Below, piece after piece: positions 17,401 to 25,649 of a DNA stretch of 64,000 nt. Position 1 is the stretch's first letter, and each line of letters starts with the position of its first letter. The stretch comes from Bacillota bacterium (GTDB lineage: Bacteria > Bacillota_A > Clostridia > Lachnospirales > Lachnospiraceae): NCBI GenBank assembly GCA_023443925.1, contig JAEZSL010000047.1, positions 27,298 through 91,297 on the forward strand, read 5' to 3'. The position numbers and the translations under genes were made by a program. The notes under the pieces are model-generated. The model was not told the origin of the DNA, did no database searches, and saw only the letters and a program-made list of their open reading frames with translations.

Positions 17401-17420
17401 ACTGGGAAGGAGCAGTGATA

Positions 17421-17630
17421 GTGAAAAATCATATAAAGGAATTACGGGATGAGCTTGGACTAACCCAGCAATATTTAGCCGAAAAAGTGAATGTATCAAG
17501 GCAAACAATAATTTCACTGGAAAATGGAAAATATAATCCGTCTATTTTTTTGGCTTATAAGATTGCAAAAATATTTAATAGAGCGATTGAAGAAGTATTT
17601 ATTTTTGAGGAGGATAATAATGAGTGTTGA
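17421..17630 (+). CDS. Small XRE-family transcriptional regulator (second pair)
   Basis: This 69-residue helix-turn-helix protein is a paralogue of the one at 1807: 'LTQQYLAEKVNVSRQTIISLE' and 'FLAYKIAKIFNRAIEEVFIFEE' line up with its counterpart. GGAAGGAG at 17405-17412 suits the GTG at 17421 (eight bases) better than the GTG at 17415 (two bases). The reading frame of the partner membrane protein begins inside its last codons. A palindrome over the transcription start suggests autoregulation. Confidence 0.85.
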   Translation: MKNHIKELRDELGLTQQYLAEKVNVSRQTIISLENGKYNPSIFLAYKIAKIFNRAIEEVFIFEEDNNEC

Positions 17631-18030
17631 AAAGTATGTAAAAAAAGGTGTAATTTTTTCTCTGGTTTTTATAACAATAGGGATGTTGGCGGGAGCAGCA
17701 GGATTTATTTTTAACTTTCATAAAGAAGTTATGACAGGTTTAACAGCCGGGTTTCTGCCTACGGGAATCGGCATGCTGATCCTGTATCATACTTCTAAAA
17801 ATAAACCTGAAATGTTAATAAATATTGAACTGGAAAATGAGGAACGCAACCTTTATATAAATACGAAAGCAGGATGTACAGCGTTTTGGATCTGCTTTTA
17901 CTATATTTTTGCCTCTGTAATATTATATCATATTATTGAACTGTCATTTTTAACATTTCTGATTATTACAATATTTTTTATGCCTATTGTATATTTTACG
18001 CTGGTTATCGTATATCATAAAAAATATTAA
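17620..18030 (+). CDS. Small integral membrane protein (second XRE pair)
   Basis: The 136-residue protein has four hydrophobic segments (about residues 9-29, 37-54, 83-104 and 108-130). Between the second and third is 'NEERNLYINTKAG', the same charged motif as in the protein at 2027. The ATG at 17620 follows GAGGAGG and overlaps the XRE stop by 11 bases, so the two are translationally coupled. Function unknown. A terminator follows at 18053-18101. Confidence 0.8.
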   Translation: MSVEKYVKKGVIFSLVFITIGMLAGAAGFIFNFHKEVMTGLTAGFLPTGIGMLILYHTSKNKPEMLINIELENEERNLYINTKAGCTAFWICFYYIFASVILYHIIELSFLTFLIITIFFMPIVYFTLVIVYHKKY

Positions 18031-18052
18031 GGATTAAAAATTGTATGTATCC

Positions 18053-18101
18053 GCACTCTTTACACTTCTGTATCTAAGGAAGTATAAAGGGTGCTTTTTT
18101 T
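18053..18101 (+). terminator. Rho-independent terminator
   Basis: GCACTCTTTACACTTC (18053-18068) pairs with GAAGTATAAAGGGTGC (18079-18094) with minor mismatches, followed by seven T. It ends the second XRE/membrane-protein transcript. The rest of the 320-base gap to 18351 holds only the promoter at 18219. Confidence 0.85.
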
Positions 18102-18218
18102 CTGTGGTAAATATTTTATAGATATCATGTCAAAGCTGGATCTTGAGGGATTATGCATATAAATGGTCACATGATCAATAAATAGTGACAAAAATAACTA
18201 AAAAACGACATTTTTCTA

Positions 18219-18248
18219 TTGACTCATAGTTCTTACAGCCTATATAAT
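18219..18248 (+). promoter_or_regulatory. Promoter of the HD-GYP gene
   Basis: TTGACT at 18219-18224, an 18-base spacer and TATAAT at 18243-18248. The leader of about 95 bases showed no recognisable c-di-GMP riboswitch core. Confidence 0.6.
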
Positions 18249-18350
18249 AATAACAAATGTTGGTAATCGGTGCTTGTAAATAACCTATTATAAATGCAAA
18301 ACCGGCCAGCGATATTTCTGATTTATATAAATAGCGAATGAGGGAAAAGT

Positions 18351-19394
18351 ATGAATAAAATCAGCAAGCAAATGACTAACTGTGATACAGGGGATATATT
18401 GGCAGAAGATTTATATGATAGTGCGGGTGCAGTACTCGTAGTAAAAAACACCGTAATTAATGAATTTATTATAGAAAAGTTATTAAGCATGGGGATAAAA
18501 GAGATACTGATTCATGAGCAGCAGGAAATGAATAAAAAAGAATGGGTAATCTCAGGGGAGAGATTTCAAAGAGATAATTATATCGATTTATTGAAGGCTG
18601 TTAAACATATTCTGTCAAAACTGACAAAAGGTACTTTAAATTATAAGGAAATAGAGGCAGTAACCAGTGAAATGTTCGAATATATTAAAGAGCCCGGCTG
18701 TGTCATCCATTATCTGAATCAGGTCAGGGATAAAGATGAATATACATATCAGCATAGTGTGAATGTTGCATTTTATGCCATGCTAACTGCCCGATGGCTT
18801 AAACTGCCCGAAAAAATGATAAGGGAAATCATACAGTCTGCTCTGCTTCATGATATAGGAAAAATTAAAATACCATCGGATATACTGAATAAGAAAGGTA
18901 AACTGACAGATCAAGAGTATGAAATAATCAAAAAGCATCCTGCCATAGGCTTTCATATGGTACAAGATAATCCCAGCATAAGCAAAAATATTGCCGAGGC
19001 TATTTTACAACACCATGAAAGAATTGACGGCTCCGGTTATCCGGATCATTTACCGGAGCAGCAGATTAGTTTATCTGCAAAGATAATAGCAATTTGTGAT
19101 GTTTTTGATGCCATGACCCAAAATCGTGTATACAAAGACAGGGTAACACCCTTCGATTCTTTTCAAATGTTTCTGACCCAGGGTGTGAGGTGCTTCGATT
19201 TACATGTGCTGACTGTTTTTATGAAGAATATTTCCTCAAATTATATTGGTAACGGGATACGTCTAAATAATGGAAAGAAAGGACAGATTGTATATATTCC
19301 CCCTCATAACATATTATATCCGGTTGTACAGGTGGAAACGGAATATTTGGATTTATCGGAAAATACAGATTTAAAAATTCTGGAGTTAATATAG
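18351..19394 (+). CDS. HD-GYP domain protein, probable c-di-GMP phosphodiesterase
   Basis: The 347-residue cytosolic protein has an N-terminal region of about 110 residues resembling the small domain often seen before HD-GYP ('GDILAEDLYDSAGAVLVVKN'). A full HD-GYP domain follows: 'LLHDIGKIKIP' (H167-D168), 'KHPAIGFHMV' and 'HHERIDGSGYP' (from about residue 221). These are the metal and GYP signature residues, so c-di-GMP hydrolysis is likely. The C-terminal 'NNGKKGQIVYIP' tail is also common in clostridial members. No receiver domain is present. It is a single-gene unit. Confidence 0.93.
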   Translation: MNKISKQMTNCDTGDILAEDLYDSAGAVLVVKNTVINEFIIEKLLSMGIKEILIHEQQEMNKKEWVISGERFQRDNYIDLLKAVKHILSKLTKGTLNYKEIEAVTSEMFEYIKEPGCVIHYLNQVRDKDEYTYQHSVNVAFYAMLTARWLKLPEKMIREIIQSALLHDIGKIKIPSDILNKKGKLTDQEYEIIKKHPAIGFHMVQDNPSISKNIAEAILQHHERIDGSGYPDHLPEQQISLSAKIIAICDVFDAMTQNRVYKDRVTPFDSFQMFLTQGVRCFDLHVLTVFMKNISSNYIGNGIRLNNGKKGQIVYIPPHNILYPVVQVETEYLDLSENTDLKILELI

Positions 19395-19420
19395 TGTGAA
19401 ATAAAGGACAAATCACACCA
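19393..19420 (+). repeat. Single module H hairpin
   Basis: TAGTGTGAAATAAAGGAC followed by AAATCACACC is one copy of the hairpin module (arms GTGTGAAAT and ATTTCACAC, here with one change). It touches the stop codon of the HD-GYP gene, as module C does at 3072. Confidence 0.65.
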
Positions 19421-19540
19421 TTATTTGGATTAAGTAAATTGACTAAATATGTTAGAATGGTATAATTAATTACATATAGGTATTTTATCAATCAAGTACA
19501 AGGATTAATTTTCAATTGCAAACTAATAGTAAGGGGCAAT

Positions 19541-20098
19541 ATGGGTAAAACAGAATTTAAGATAAATACTTTATCACTTGGTATAAGTCAGATTTACTTA
19601 AATAAACGAAAAGTTGATGAAGTTAATAAATGGATGGATGTATCTAAAATGGATAGATATCCTCCGCTTCCGGTATTTGATTTTGGGGACGGCAGATTTA
19701 CATTAATAGATGGGCATAGCAGAGCATATGCTGCATTTAAAAAGGGCCAAAAAGAAATATTGGTAATAGTGGATACGGATGAAATAGTAACCAGCGAGAC
19801 GGGACAGTTACTTTACAGGAATGATTTAATTTGGTGTGACAGATTTCATCTGAAATCCATAGAAGATTTAGAAAATCGTATTATAACGGATTCGCAATAT
19901 CAATTTTTATGGGTACAAAGGTGTGACCGGATGTATAATTTAGTAACTCATAACAGAGCTGATTTACCTATTTTAGATAATTTGTATTTGTATGGTATGG
20001 AAGCAGATGAATCCATTTTGTATTACGAAGACAAGAAAGGCAGTTTATATAAAATGTGTGAAGGGATAATAATACCGGAGGAAAATACATATGGCTAA
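19541..20098 (+). CDS. ParB-like-fold hypothetical protein
   Basis: The 185-residue protein has a ParB/sulfiredoxin-like N-terminal part: a 'YLNKRKVDEVNKWMD' helix, then 'PPLPVFDFGDGRFTLIDGHSR' (D57-G58-H59-S60-R61). This matches the 'DGHxR' loop of ParB-type nucleotide-binding domains. No DNA-binding helix-turn-helix follows, so chromosome partitioning is unlikely. Its stop overlaps the start of the aspartic-protease-like gene by eight bases, implying coupled translation. Function unknown. Confidence 0.7.
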   Translation: MGKTEFKINTLSLGISQIYLNKRKVDEVNKWMDVSKMDRYPPLPVFDFGDGRFTLIDGHSRAYAAFKKGQKEILVIVDTDEIVTSETGQLLYRNDLIWCDRFHLKSIEDLENRIITDSQYQFLWVQRCDRMYNLVTHNRADLPILDNLYLYGMEADESILYYEDKKGSLYKMCEGIIIPEENTYG

Positions 20099-20933
20099 TA
20101 ACAGTGATAATTCTCATGCAACCATTAAGATATCGAATCTTAAAATGTCAGCGGTAAAATTTGCGAATCTTTATTTTATTGATGTGATTATTCATGGTAT
20201 CCAGGCGACCTTAATGTTTGACACCGGTGCCAGTATAACTGTCCTGAATGAGACAACGGCTCGCCTGGCTGACGGAATAACGGCTGCTGCATCAATAAAA
20301 GCAGGGGGCAGTGCCGGTAATATAGGAGAATACCAAACGGTAATTCTCAATAGCATAAAACTGGGCGGCCATGAAATAGAGGATGCAGAAGTTTTAGTAG
20401 TTCCGGATGAAGTTCTGGATTTTGGAGTTGATGAGGAAGGAAATACATTTACTGCTGACGGATTTTTAGGATGGGATATTATCTCAAAGTTTAAGTGGAC
20501 CATAGACGGCATAAATAAAACCTTCCGGATAGAAAACAGTACATATTCAAAGCAATTGCAGAATCTTACCTGGGGTAATTTTCCTCTTATCGAAACCGTT
20601 TGGAAATCAGAAAAAATCCTCCTTGGTTTTGATTCCGGTCATACAGAAAGTATGCTGGATGTGAAAATGGCTGATAAGTTAGAGAATTTAAAGTCTGTTA
20701 TTGATTCGACACAGGGTGCGGATGGGGAAATAACTGAGGACGCTTATGTGGCAGAGGAATTTAGATTTAAAATCTGCGATACTACGGTTACCTTGAGTAA
20801 CCTTATCATTTTAAAGCGCGAGATATACGGGCAGGGAAACAATCATATGATGGGATTATTAGGAGCTGATATTGTCCAGAACCGGCAATGGGTTATCGAT
20901 TTTCCCAACAAACACTTTGAAATCCTCCGGTAG
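20091..20933 (+). CDS. Retropepsin-like aspartic protease with two D-[TS]-G motifs
   Basis: The 280-residue protein has two half-sites: 'LMFDTGASITVLN' (D44-T45-G46) and 'LGFDSGHTESMLD' (D181-S182-G183). Each is followed, about 80-90 residues later, by a hydrophobic-G segment ('DGFLGWDIIS' and 'MMGLLGADIVQNRQWVIDF'), as in retropepsin lobes. A single chain with two lobes can form the paired-aspartate site without dimerising. No signal peptide is seen, so it may act inside the cell. GGAGG precedes the ATG. It is coupled with the ParB-like gene. Confidence 0.8.
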   Translation: MANNSDNSHATIKISNLKMSAVKFANLYFIDVIIHGIQATLMFDTGASITVLNETTARLADGITAAASIKAGGSAGNIGEYQTVILNSIKLGGHEIEDAEVLVVPDEVLDFGVDEEGNTFTADGFLGWDIISKFKWTIDGINKTFRIENSTYSKQLQNLTWGNFPLIETVWKSEKILLGFDSGHTESMLDVKMADKLENLKSVIDSTQGADGEITEDAYVAEEFRFKICDTTVTLSNLIILKREIYGQGNNHMMGLLGADIVQNRQWVIDFPNKHFEILR

Positions 20934-21159
20934 ACGTGATAAGCTATGGTCTTTTTCTTCCTATTTGGATTTGAAAGTCGAAAGCTAGGTGATTCATTCA
21001 GGGATACCTATACCTCGAATCCTATTTTGTAATATACAAATAGAAGCTCTGGTAACGGCATATATATTAATACGTAAGAAAATTTTAACGTATATCTATC
21101 AAGATTAAATCATATGAATTCATAATATAAGACTTTTTTAGGCACAGATTTTTTCCATG

Positions 21160-21270
21160 AGAATAGTGTGAAATAAAGAGCATTTCACACCCTGATTGGA
21201 GGCAGCAAATCATCTGCTAGCAGATGATTTATGCCATGGGAGCTAGTGTGAAATAAAGGACATTTCACAA
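21160..21270 (+). repeat. Composite repeat: hairpin H, 24-bp palindrome P, hairpin H
   Basis: Module H lies at 21166-21190 and again at 21246-21269 (arms GTGTGAAAT and ATTTCACAC). Between them is a perfect 24-bp palindrome, AAATCATCTGCT and AGCAGATGATTT (21207-21230), then the linker ATGCCATGGGAGCTA. The array fills the middle of the 493-base gap 20934-21426; nothing else recognisable was seen there. Confidence 0.85.
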
Positions 21271-21426
21271 AAGATTAAATACTATAATTCTTTCACAATA
21301 ATTCTTATCCGCATAACAAAAACTTCATAAATGGAATTGACTAATTTAACCAACGGTAATAATATTAAAACTAGTAAGGGTACTCTTTGTTGATGCAGCA
21401 TTTTAAAAAATAAGGGGAATTCACTT

Positions 21427-22521
21427 ATGGTAATTTTGATTCTACTGGCATGTTCCTGTATATTTGGCTTTGTTTTGTTTTCGGATATTCTGTTGATTAA
21501 CCGGAATCATTCCGGTTCAACGGAAGATAAGGTATCGGTTATTATTCCGGCTAGAAATGAGGAGCATAATCTGCCGATTCTGCTGGCTTCACTAAAAGAA
21601 CAAACGGTTCAGCCCTATGAAATAATTGTAGTGGACGATATGTCTTCGGACAAAACCTATGAAATGGCTGAAAGTTTTGGGGTAAAAGTAATACGGAATA
21701 CGGACTTGCCGGAGAACTGGACCGGTAAATCCTGGGCATTATGGAATGGGGTGAAAGAATCGGATGGTGATATCCTTATATTTCTGGATGCAGATGTTAG
21801 GCTGGCACCTAAAGCACTGGAATATTTACTGAGAGCAAGGGCTTCCTCAGGCGGTGCTGTTTCCGTTGTTCCATATCATAAGACTGAAAAATTCTATGAG
21901 AAATTGTCTCTGATACCCTGTATACTAGGCGTGCTGGCATTTACTTCACCTTTTGAGCGGATCAGCAGCTGTAAAGGCCTGTATGGTTCCTGTATTGCGC
22001 TGACCAGAAAGGATTACAGCAAAATTCAAGGTCACAACAGTATCAAGTCTGAAATTTTAGATGACCTTACTTTAGGTAAAAGACTATCCGAAGCAGGGAT
22101 TCCCATTGATAATTATATTGGTTATAATCTGGTTTCTTTTCGAATGTATCCAAAAGGACTTCGCAGTGAATTGGAGGGCTTTGGTAAGAGTGCGGTTCTT
22201 AGTATGTCAAACCTCAGACCTTTAACGATTCTATGTATTGCCATCTGGTTTGTTGGTCTGCTGGCGGTACAGTTCATCACACCGGTTCTGATGATAGCCG
22301 GTAATTCCTATGCCATACCTTTTATACTGGCTTACATATTCTATACGGCCCAAATGATTTATTTTCTGAAATACAGCGGTGATTTCGGCTGGTTTATGCC
22401 GGTGCTGCATTTGGTTTCATCCGTGTTTTTTATCGTTGTTATTGTCTATTCCTATTATCAGGTGAAATTCACCGGAGAGGTAGTTTGGAAAGGAAGGCAG
22501 ATAAAAGTTGGCAGAAAATAG
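21427..22521 (+). CDS. Membrane glycosyltransferase, family 2 (CrtQ-like)
   Basis: The 364-residue protein starts with a membrane helix (about 2-22), then a GT2 domain with 'VSVIIPARNEEHNLPILLASL', 'IIVVDDMSSDKT' and 'ILIFLDADVRLAP' (the DxD metal site). Three C-terminal helices follow (about 275-350). 'LPENWTGKSWALWNG' is typical of the 4,4'-diaponeurosporenoate glycosyltransferase (CrtQ) group, though no carotenoid genes are present. The active site faces the cytosol, and a lipid acceptor is likely. Its 3' end overlaps the PlsY-like gene by 14 bases. Confidence 0.88.
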   Translation: MVILILLACSCIFGFVLFSDILLINRNHSGSTEDKVSVIIPARNEEHNLPILLASLKEQTVQPYEIIVVDDMSSDKTYEMAESFGVKVIRNTDLPENWTGKSWALWNGVKESDGDILIFLDADVRLAPKALEYLLRARASSGGAVSVVPYHKTEKFYEKLSLIPCILGVLAFTSPFERISSCKGLYGSCIALTRKDYSKIQGHNSIKSEILDDLTLGKRLSEAGIPIDNYIGYNLVSFRMYPKGLRSELEGFGKSAVLSMSNLRPLTILCIAIWFVGLLAVQFITPVLMIAGNSYAIPFILAYIFYTAQMIYFLKYSGDFGWFMPVLHLVSSVFFIVVIVYSYYQVKFTGEVVWKGRQIKVGRK

Positions 22522-23152
22522 AGGAATCATTATACTATTAATTTTAATTGAATATCTTTGCGGTTCACTTATGTTTTCTTACTGGCTCGGCCTAGCCGTG
22601 AAAAAGGATTTGAAAACCATTGGGGACGGTAATCCCGGTGCCTTTAACTTATGGCATGCAGCTGGTTACAAACTGGGTTTATTGGGTGTAGTCCTGGATT
22701 TTATGAAAGGTTACCTGCCCCTGGTGCTTTTTTATGAATCCGGATTTATTAGAGGTAATCTGTTAATTCCGGCAGCATTAGCCCCGGTAGTTGGCCATGT
22801 TTTCCCTGTTTTTCATAAATTCAGAGGAGGGAAAGCCATTGCTGTAACCTTTGGAGTGTGGAGTGCAATTACCGGATTTCGTATTTCTCTTTTGCTTGCT
22901 GTGATACTTGCTGTTCTGCAGGTTATTGCAAGAGTAATAAAAAGAGGTAAACCGGTATCTTCAGAGGCTGACGGGGTTATGGTGGTACTTGGTATGACTG
23001 CACTGGGTATATATTTGAAAGCTGCTGGTTTTGCGAATTATTATCTTTTAATCTGGCTGTTTAATCTGATCATTTTTCTCTTTGCCAACCGAAGTAAACT
23101 TTATAAATATTGGAAGGAAAAAACAGAAAGCCGTATGCCCTACCGGTATTAA
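22508..23152 (+). CDS. PlsY-like glycerol-3-phosphate acyltransferase
   Basis: The 214-residue protein has the PlsY membrane plan and its motifs: 'SYWLGLAVKKDLKTIGDGNPGAFNLW' (usual form S-x-N-PGA-x-N), 'LDFMKGYLPL' (K-G after the second helix) and 'PVVGHVFPVFHKFRGGKAIAV' (G-H-x-F-P and GGK loops). PlsY transfers acyl groups from acyl phosphate to glycerol-3-phosphate. The variation in motif 1 and the coupling to a glycosyltransferase suggest a second, specialised copy rather than the housekeeping enzyme. It starts at TTG 22508 inside the preceding gene. Confidence 0.88.
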   Translation: MAENRGIIILLILIEYLCGSLMFSYWLGLAVKKDLKTIGDGNPGAFNLWHAAGYKLGLLGVVLDFMKGYLPLVLFYESGFIRGNLLIPAALAPVVGHVFPVFHKFRGGKAIAVTFGVWSAITGFRISLLLAVILAVLQVIARVIKRGKPVSSEADGVMVVLGMTALGIYLKAAGFANYYLLIWLFNLIIFLFANRSKLYKYWKEKTESRMPYRY

Positions 23153-23359
23153 GATACTAGAAGATATTTGAATTAATAATACATACAATTCCAGAGTAAG
23201 GATTAGCTGCAATAATTAGTGTAATTATAGGTGTATATTGTATAATAATATAAGGTGAAATTGCTACAATACAAAGCTATAACGATTCAATAGAAAATCG
23301 GACAGGTTTTGTTGTATCTATAATATTAAAATAATAGAAATGTTTATAGGAGAAATGAG

Positions 23360-25384
23360 ATGGAGTATAAATATGATCGCCTGTTACACGGCGGAGATTA
23401 TAACCCGGAGCAATGGCTGGACCATCCGGATATATTGGAAACGGATATCGAATACTTAAAAAAGTCCAATTGTAATGTTGTCAGCGTAGGGATTTTTTCC
23501 TGGTCTGTTTTAGAGCCGGAGGAAGGCTGCTTTGAGTTTCAATGGCTTACTGATCTTATTGATAAGCTATACAGAAACAATATCTATGTGGTTCTTGCCA
23601 CTCCCAGTGGTGCAAGACCGAAGTGGCTGTCGGATAAATATCCGGAAGTATTAAGAGTAGAAGACAGCCGGCACCGGAACTTATTCGGCGGCAGGCATAA
23701 TCACTGTTACACCTCACCGGTCTACCGGAAAAAGGTCGGTATCATTAATACCGAGTTAGCAAAACGTTTTGCAAATCATCCGGGAGTTATTTTATGGCAT
23801 GTGTCAAATGAATATAGCGGAGAATGCCACTGTGAATACTGTCAGGATGCATTTCGCAGCTGGCTGAAGGATAAATACAAAACGGTGGAAGCTTTGAATA
23901 AAGCCTGGTATACCACATTTTGGAGCCACATTTACAGCAGTTTTGATCAGATTGAAAGTCCGTCTCCAAGAGGCGAGAATGGATTACATGGCCTGAAGCT
24001 GGACTGGAAACGGTTTGTAACCCATCAGACTTTGGATTTTGCCAGAGAAGAAATCCGGGTGCTGCGCCAGTTCAATGAGAAGCTGCCCGTCACCACCAAT
24101 CTGATGTATTTTTATGAGGGGTTAAATTACTTTAAGTTTAAAGAGGTGTTCGATATAATATCCTGGGATACCTACCCGACCTGGCATAAAGAACCGGAAT
24201 CCATTACGGCAAAGGATAACGGTATGTATCATGATCTTATACGCTCCATTAAAAATCAGCCCTTCCTTCAAATGGAATCCACACCCAGTTATACTAACTG
24301 GCAGGGAGTCAGCAAGTTAAAGAAACCGGGTATGCATGAGTTGTCCTGTCTTCAGGCCATTGCTCATGGATCGGACTCAGTCATGTATTTTCAATGGAGA
24401 CAGAGTGCCGGTGCGTCAGAAAAATTTCACGGAGCAGTAGTGGATCATTACGGAGGTTCTGATACCAGGACATTTCATGATGTTACAAATCTGGGAAATG
24501 GTTTACTGCAATTACAGGAAGTCTGCCACAGCAAAGTAAATGCAAGTTCGGCAGTCATCTATGACTGGGAGAATCACTGGGCAATCAAAGATTCCGCAGG
24601 GCCAAGGAATAAAGGTATGTTTTATAAGGAAACGGTTGCTAAATCCTACAATGCTTTCCGAAAGCTTGGTCTTAATGTGGATGTAATTGACATGGAAGTT
24701 GAGCTCAAAAATTTTAAAATAATAGCGGCACCCCTTATCTACATGCTGCGAAACGGTTTGGAAGAAAAAATAAGGCAGTATGTCAGAGAAGGCGGGATAT
24801 TCATAGGAACCTACTGGAGCGGTATCGTGGATGAAAATGACCAGTGTTACCTTGGAGGTACGCCCTACGGACTAATGGATGTTTTTGGACTCAGAAGCCA
24901 GGAAATAGACGGATTGTATAATTGGGAAACCAATTCCGCAATTCCATTAGAAAATAATCCGTTAGGTATAGAGAAGATTTACAGCTGCAATCATTTATGC
25001 GAATTGGTGAAAACAGACGGAGCCGTACCTTTGATGGTATATGGGGAGGATTTTTATAAGGGTCTGCCGGTGCTAACACGGAACCATTACGGAAAAGGCG
25101 AAGCTTACTATATCTGTGCGGATATGGAAGAGGCATTCTACGAGGATTTTTATAAAAAACTTATTACGCAAAAAGGGATTGAAACTATAATTAACAGGGA
25201 CATTCCGGAAGGCGTGGAAGTTACAAGCCGTGAATCAGATGAATATAACTATATCTTTATACAGAATTTTAACCGAATGCCGGTAAAGATGGATTTGACG
25301 GGCTGGGAGGATAAAATTATCTTCGGAGAATATAACGGAATGCTGAAAGAGTTTGGGACCGTTATTTTAAAAATGGCTTTGTAG
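23360..25384 (+). CDS. Beta-galactosidase, glycoside hydrolase family 42
   Basis: The 674-residue cytosolic enzyme has the three GH42 parts: a TIM barrel from 'HGGDYNPEQW', a trimerisation-like middle domain and a C-terminal beta domain. The acid/base E151 is in 'HVSNEYSGECHC' and the nucleophile E306 in 'LQMESTPSYTNWQ'. The CHCEYC cluster fits the family's zinc site. GH42 enzymes release galactose, or sometimes arabinose, from oligosaccharides. No signal peptide is present. It has its own ribosome binding site (AGGAG) and a terminator at 25563-25620. Confidence 0.95.
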   Translation: MEYKYDRLLHGGDYNPEQWLDHPDILETDIEYLKKSNCNVVSVGIFSWSVLEPEEGCFEFQWLTDLIDKLYRNNIYVVLATPSGARPKWLSDKYPEVLRVEDSRHRNLFGGRHNHCYTSPVYRKKVGIINTELAKRFANHPGVILWHVSNEYSGECHCEYCQDAFRSWLKDKYKTVEALNKAWYTTFWSHIYSSFDQIESPSPRGENGLHGLKLDWKRFVTHQTLDFAREEIRVLRQFNEKLPVTTNLMYFYEGLNYFKFKEVFDIISWDTYPTWHKEPESITAKDNGMYHDLIRSIKNQPFLQMESTPSYTNWQGVSKLKKPGMHELSCLQAIAHGSDSVMYFQWRQSAGASEKFHGAVVDHYGGSDTRTFHDVTNLGNGLLQLQEVCHSKVNASSAVIYDWENHWAIKDSAGPRNKGMFYKETVAKSYNAFRKLGLNVDVIDMEVELKNFKIIAAPLIYMLRNGLEEKIRQYVREGGIFIGTYWSGIVDENDQCYLGGTPYGLMDVFGLRSQEIDGLYNWETNSAIPLENNPLGIEKIYSCNHLCELVKTDGAVPLMVYGEDFYKGLPVLTRNHYGKGEAYYICADMEEAFYEDFYKKLITQKGIETIINRDIPEGVEVTSRESDEYNYIFIQNFNRMPVKMDLTGWEDKIIFGEYNGMLKEFGTVILKMAL

Positions 25385-25562
25385 GAATTCATGGGCGTTA
25401 TGCGGACATTTGTTACATGTACGCATGCCGATGGAGATAGACATTATTATATATGATATAATGAGAGCAGAATGAGGAAATGTAAAATGTTTGCGAATTC
25501 CGATTGAAGTAATGAGATCATGAACACGTATATGTTTATGATATAACAATAGAATCAGATAT

Positions 25563-25620
25563 AAGGAGGGCAGATCCGCAGGTTTAAATAACCGGCATCC
25601 GGTACTGCCTTCCTTTTTCT
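25563..25620 (+). terminator. Rho-independent terminator after the GH42 gene
   Basis: AAGGAGGGCAG (25563-25573) pairs with CTGCCTTCCTT (25605-25615) with one mismatch, and the T run continues to 25619. An inner CCGG/CCGG pair strengthens the stem. It lies between convergent genes. Confidence 0.65.
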
Positions 25621-25649
25621 TTAAATATAACCAGTATGTTTTACGTAGG

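Noticed and set aside
18249..18350. c-di-GMP riboswitch in the HD-GYP leader
   Set aside because: The leader lacks the recognisable GEMM core, and no terminator/antiterminator pair was seen.
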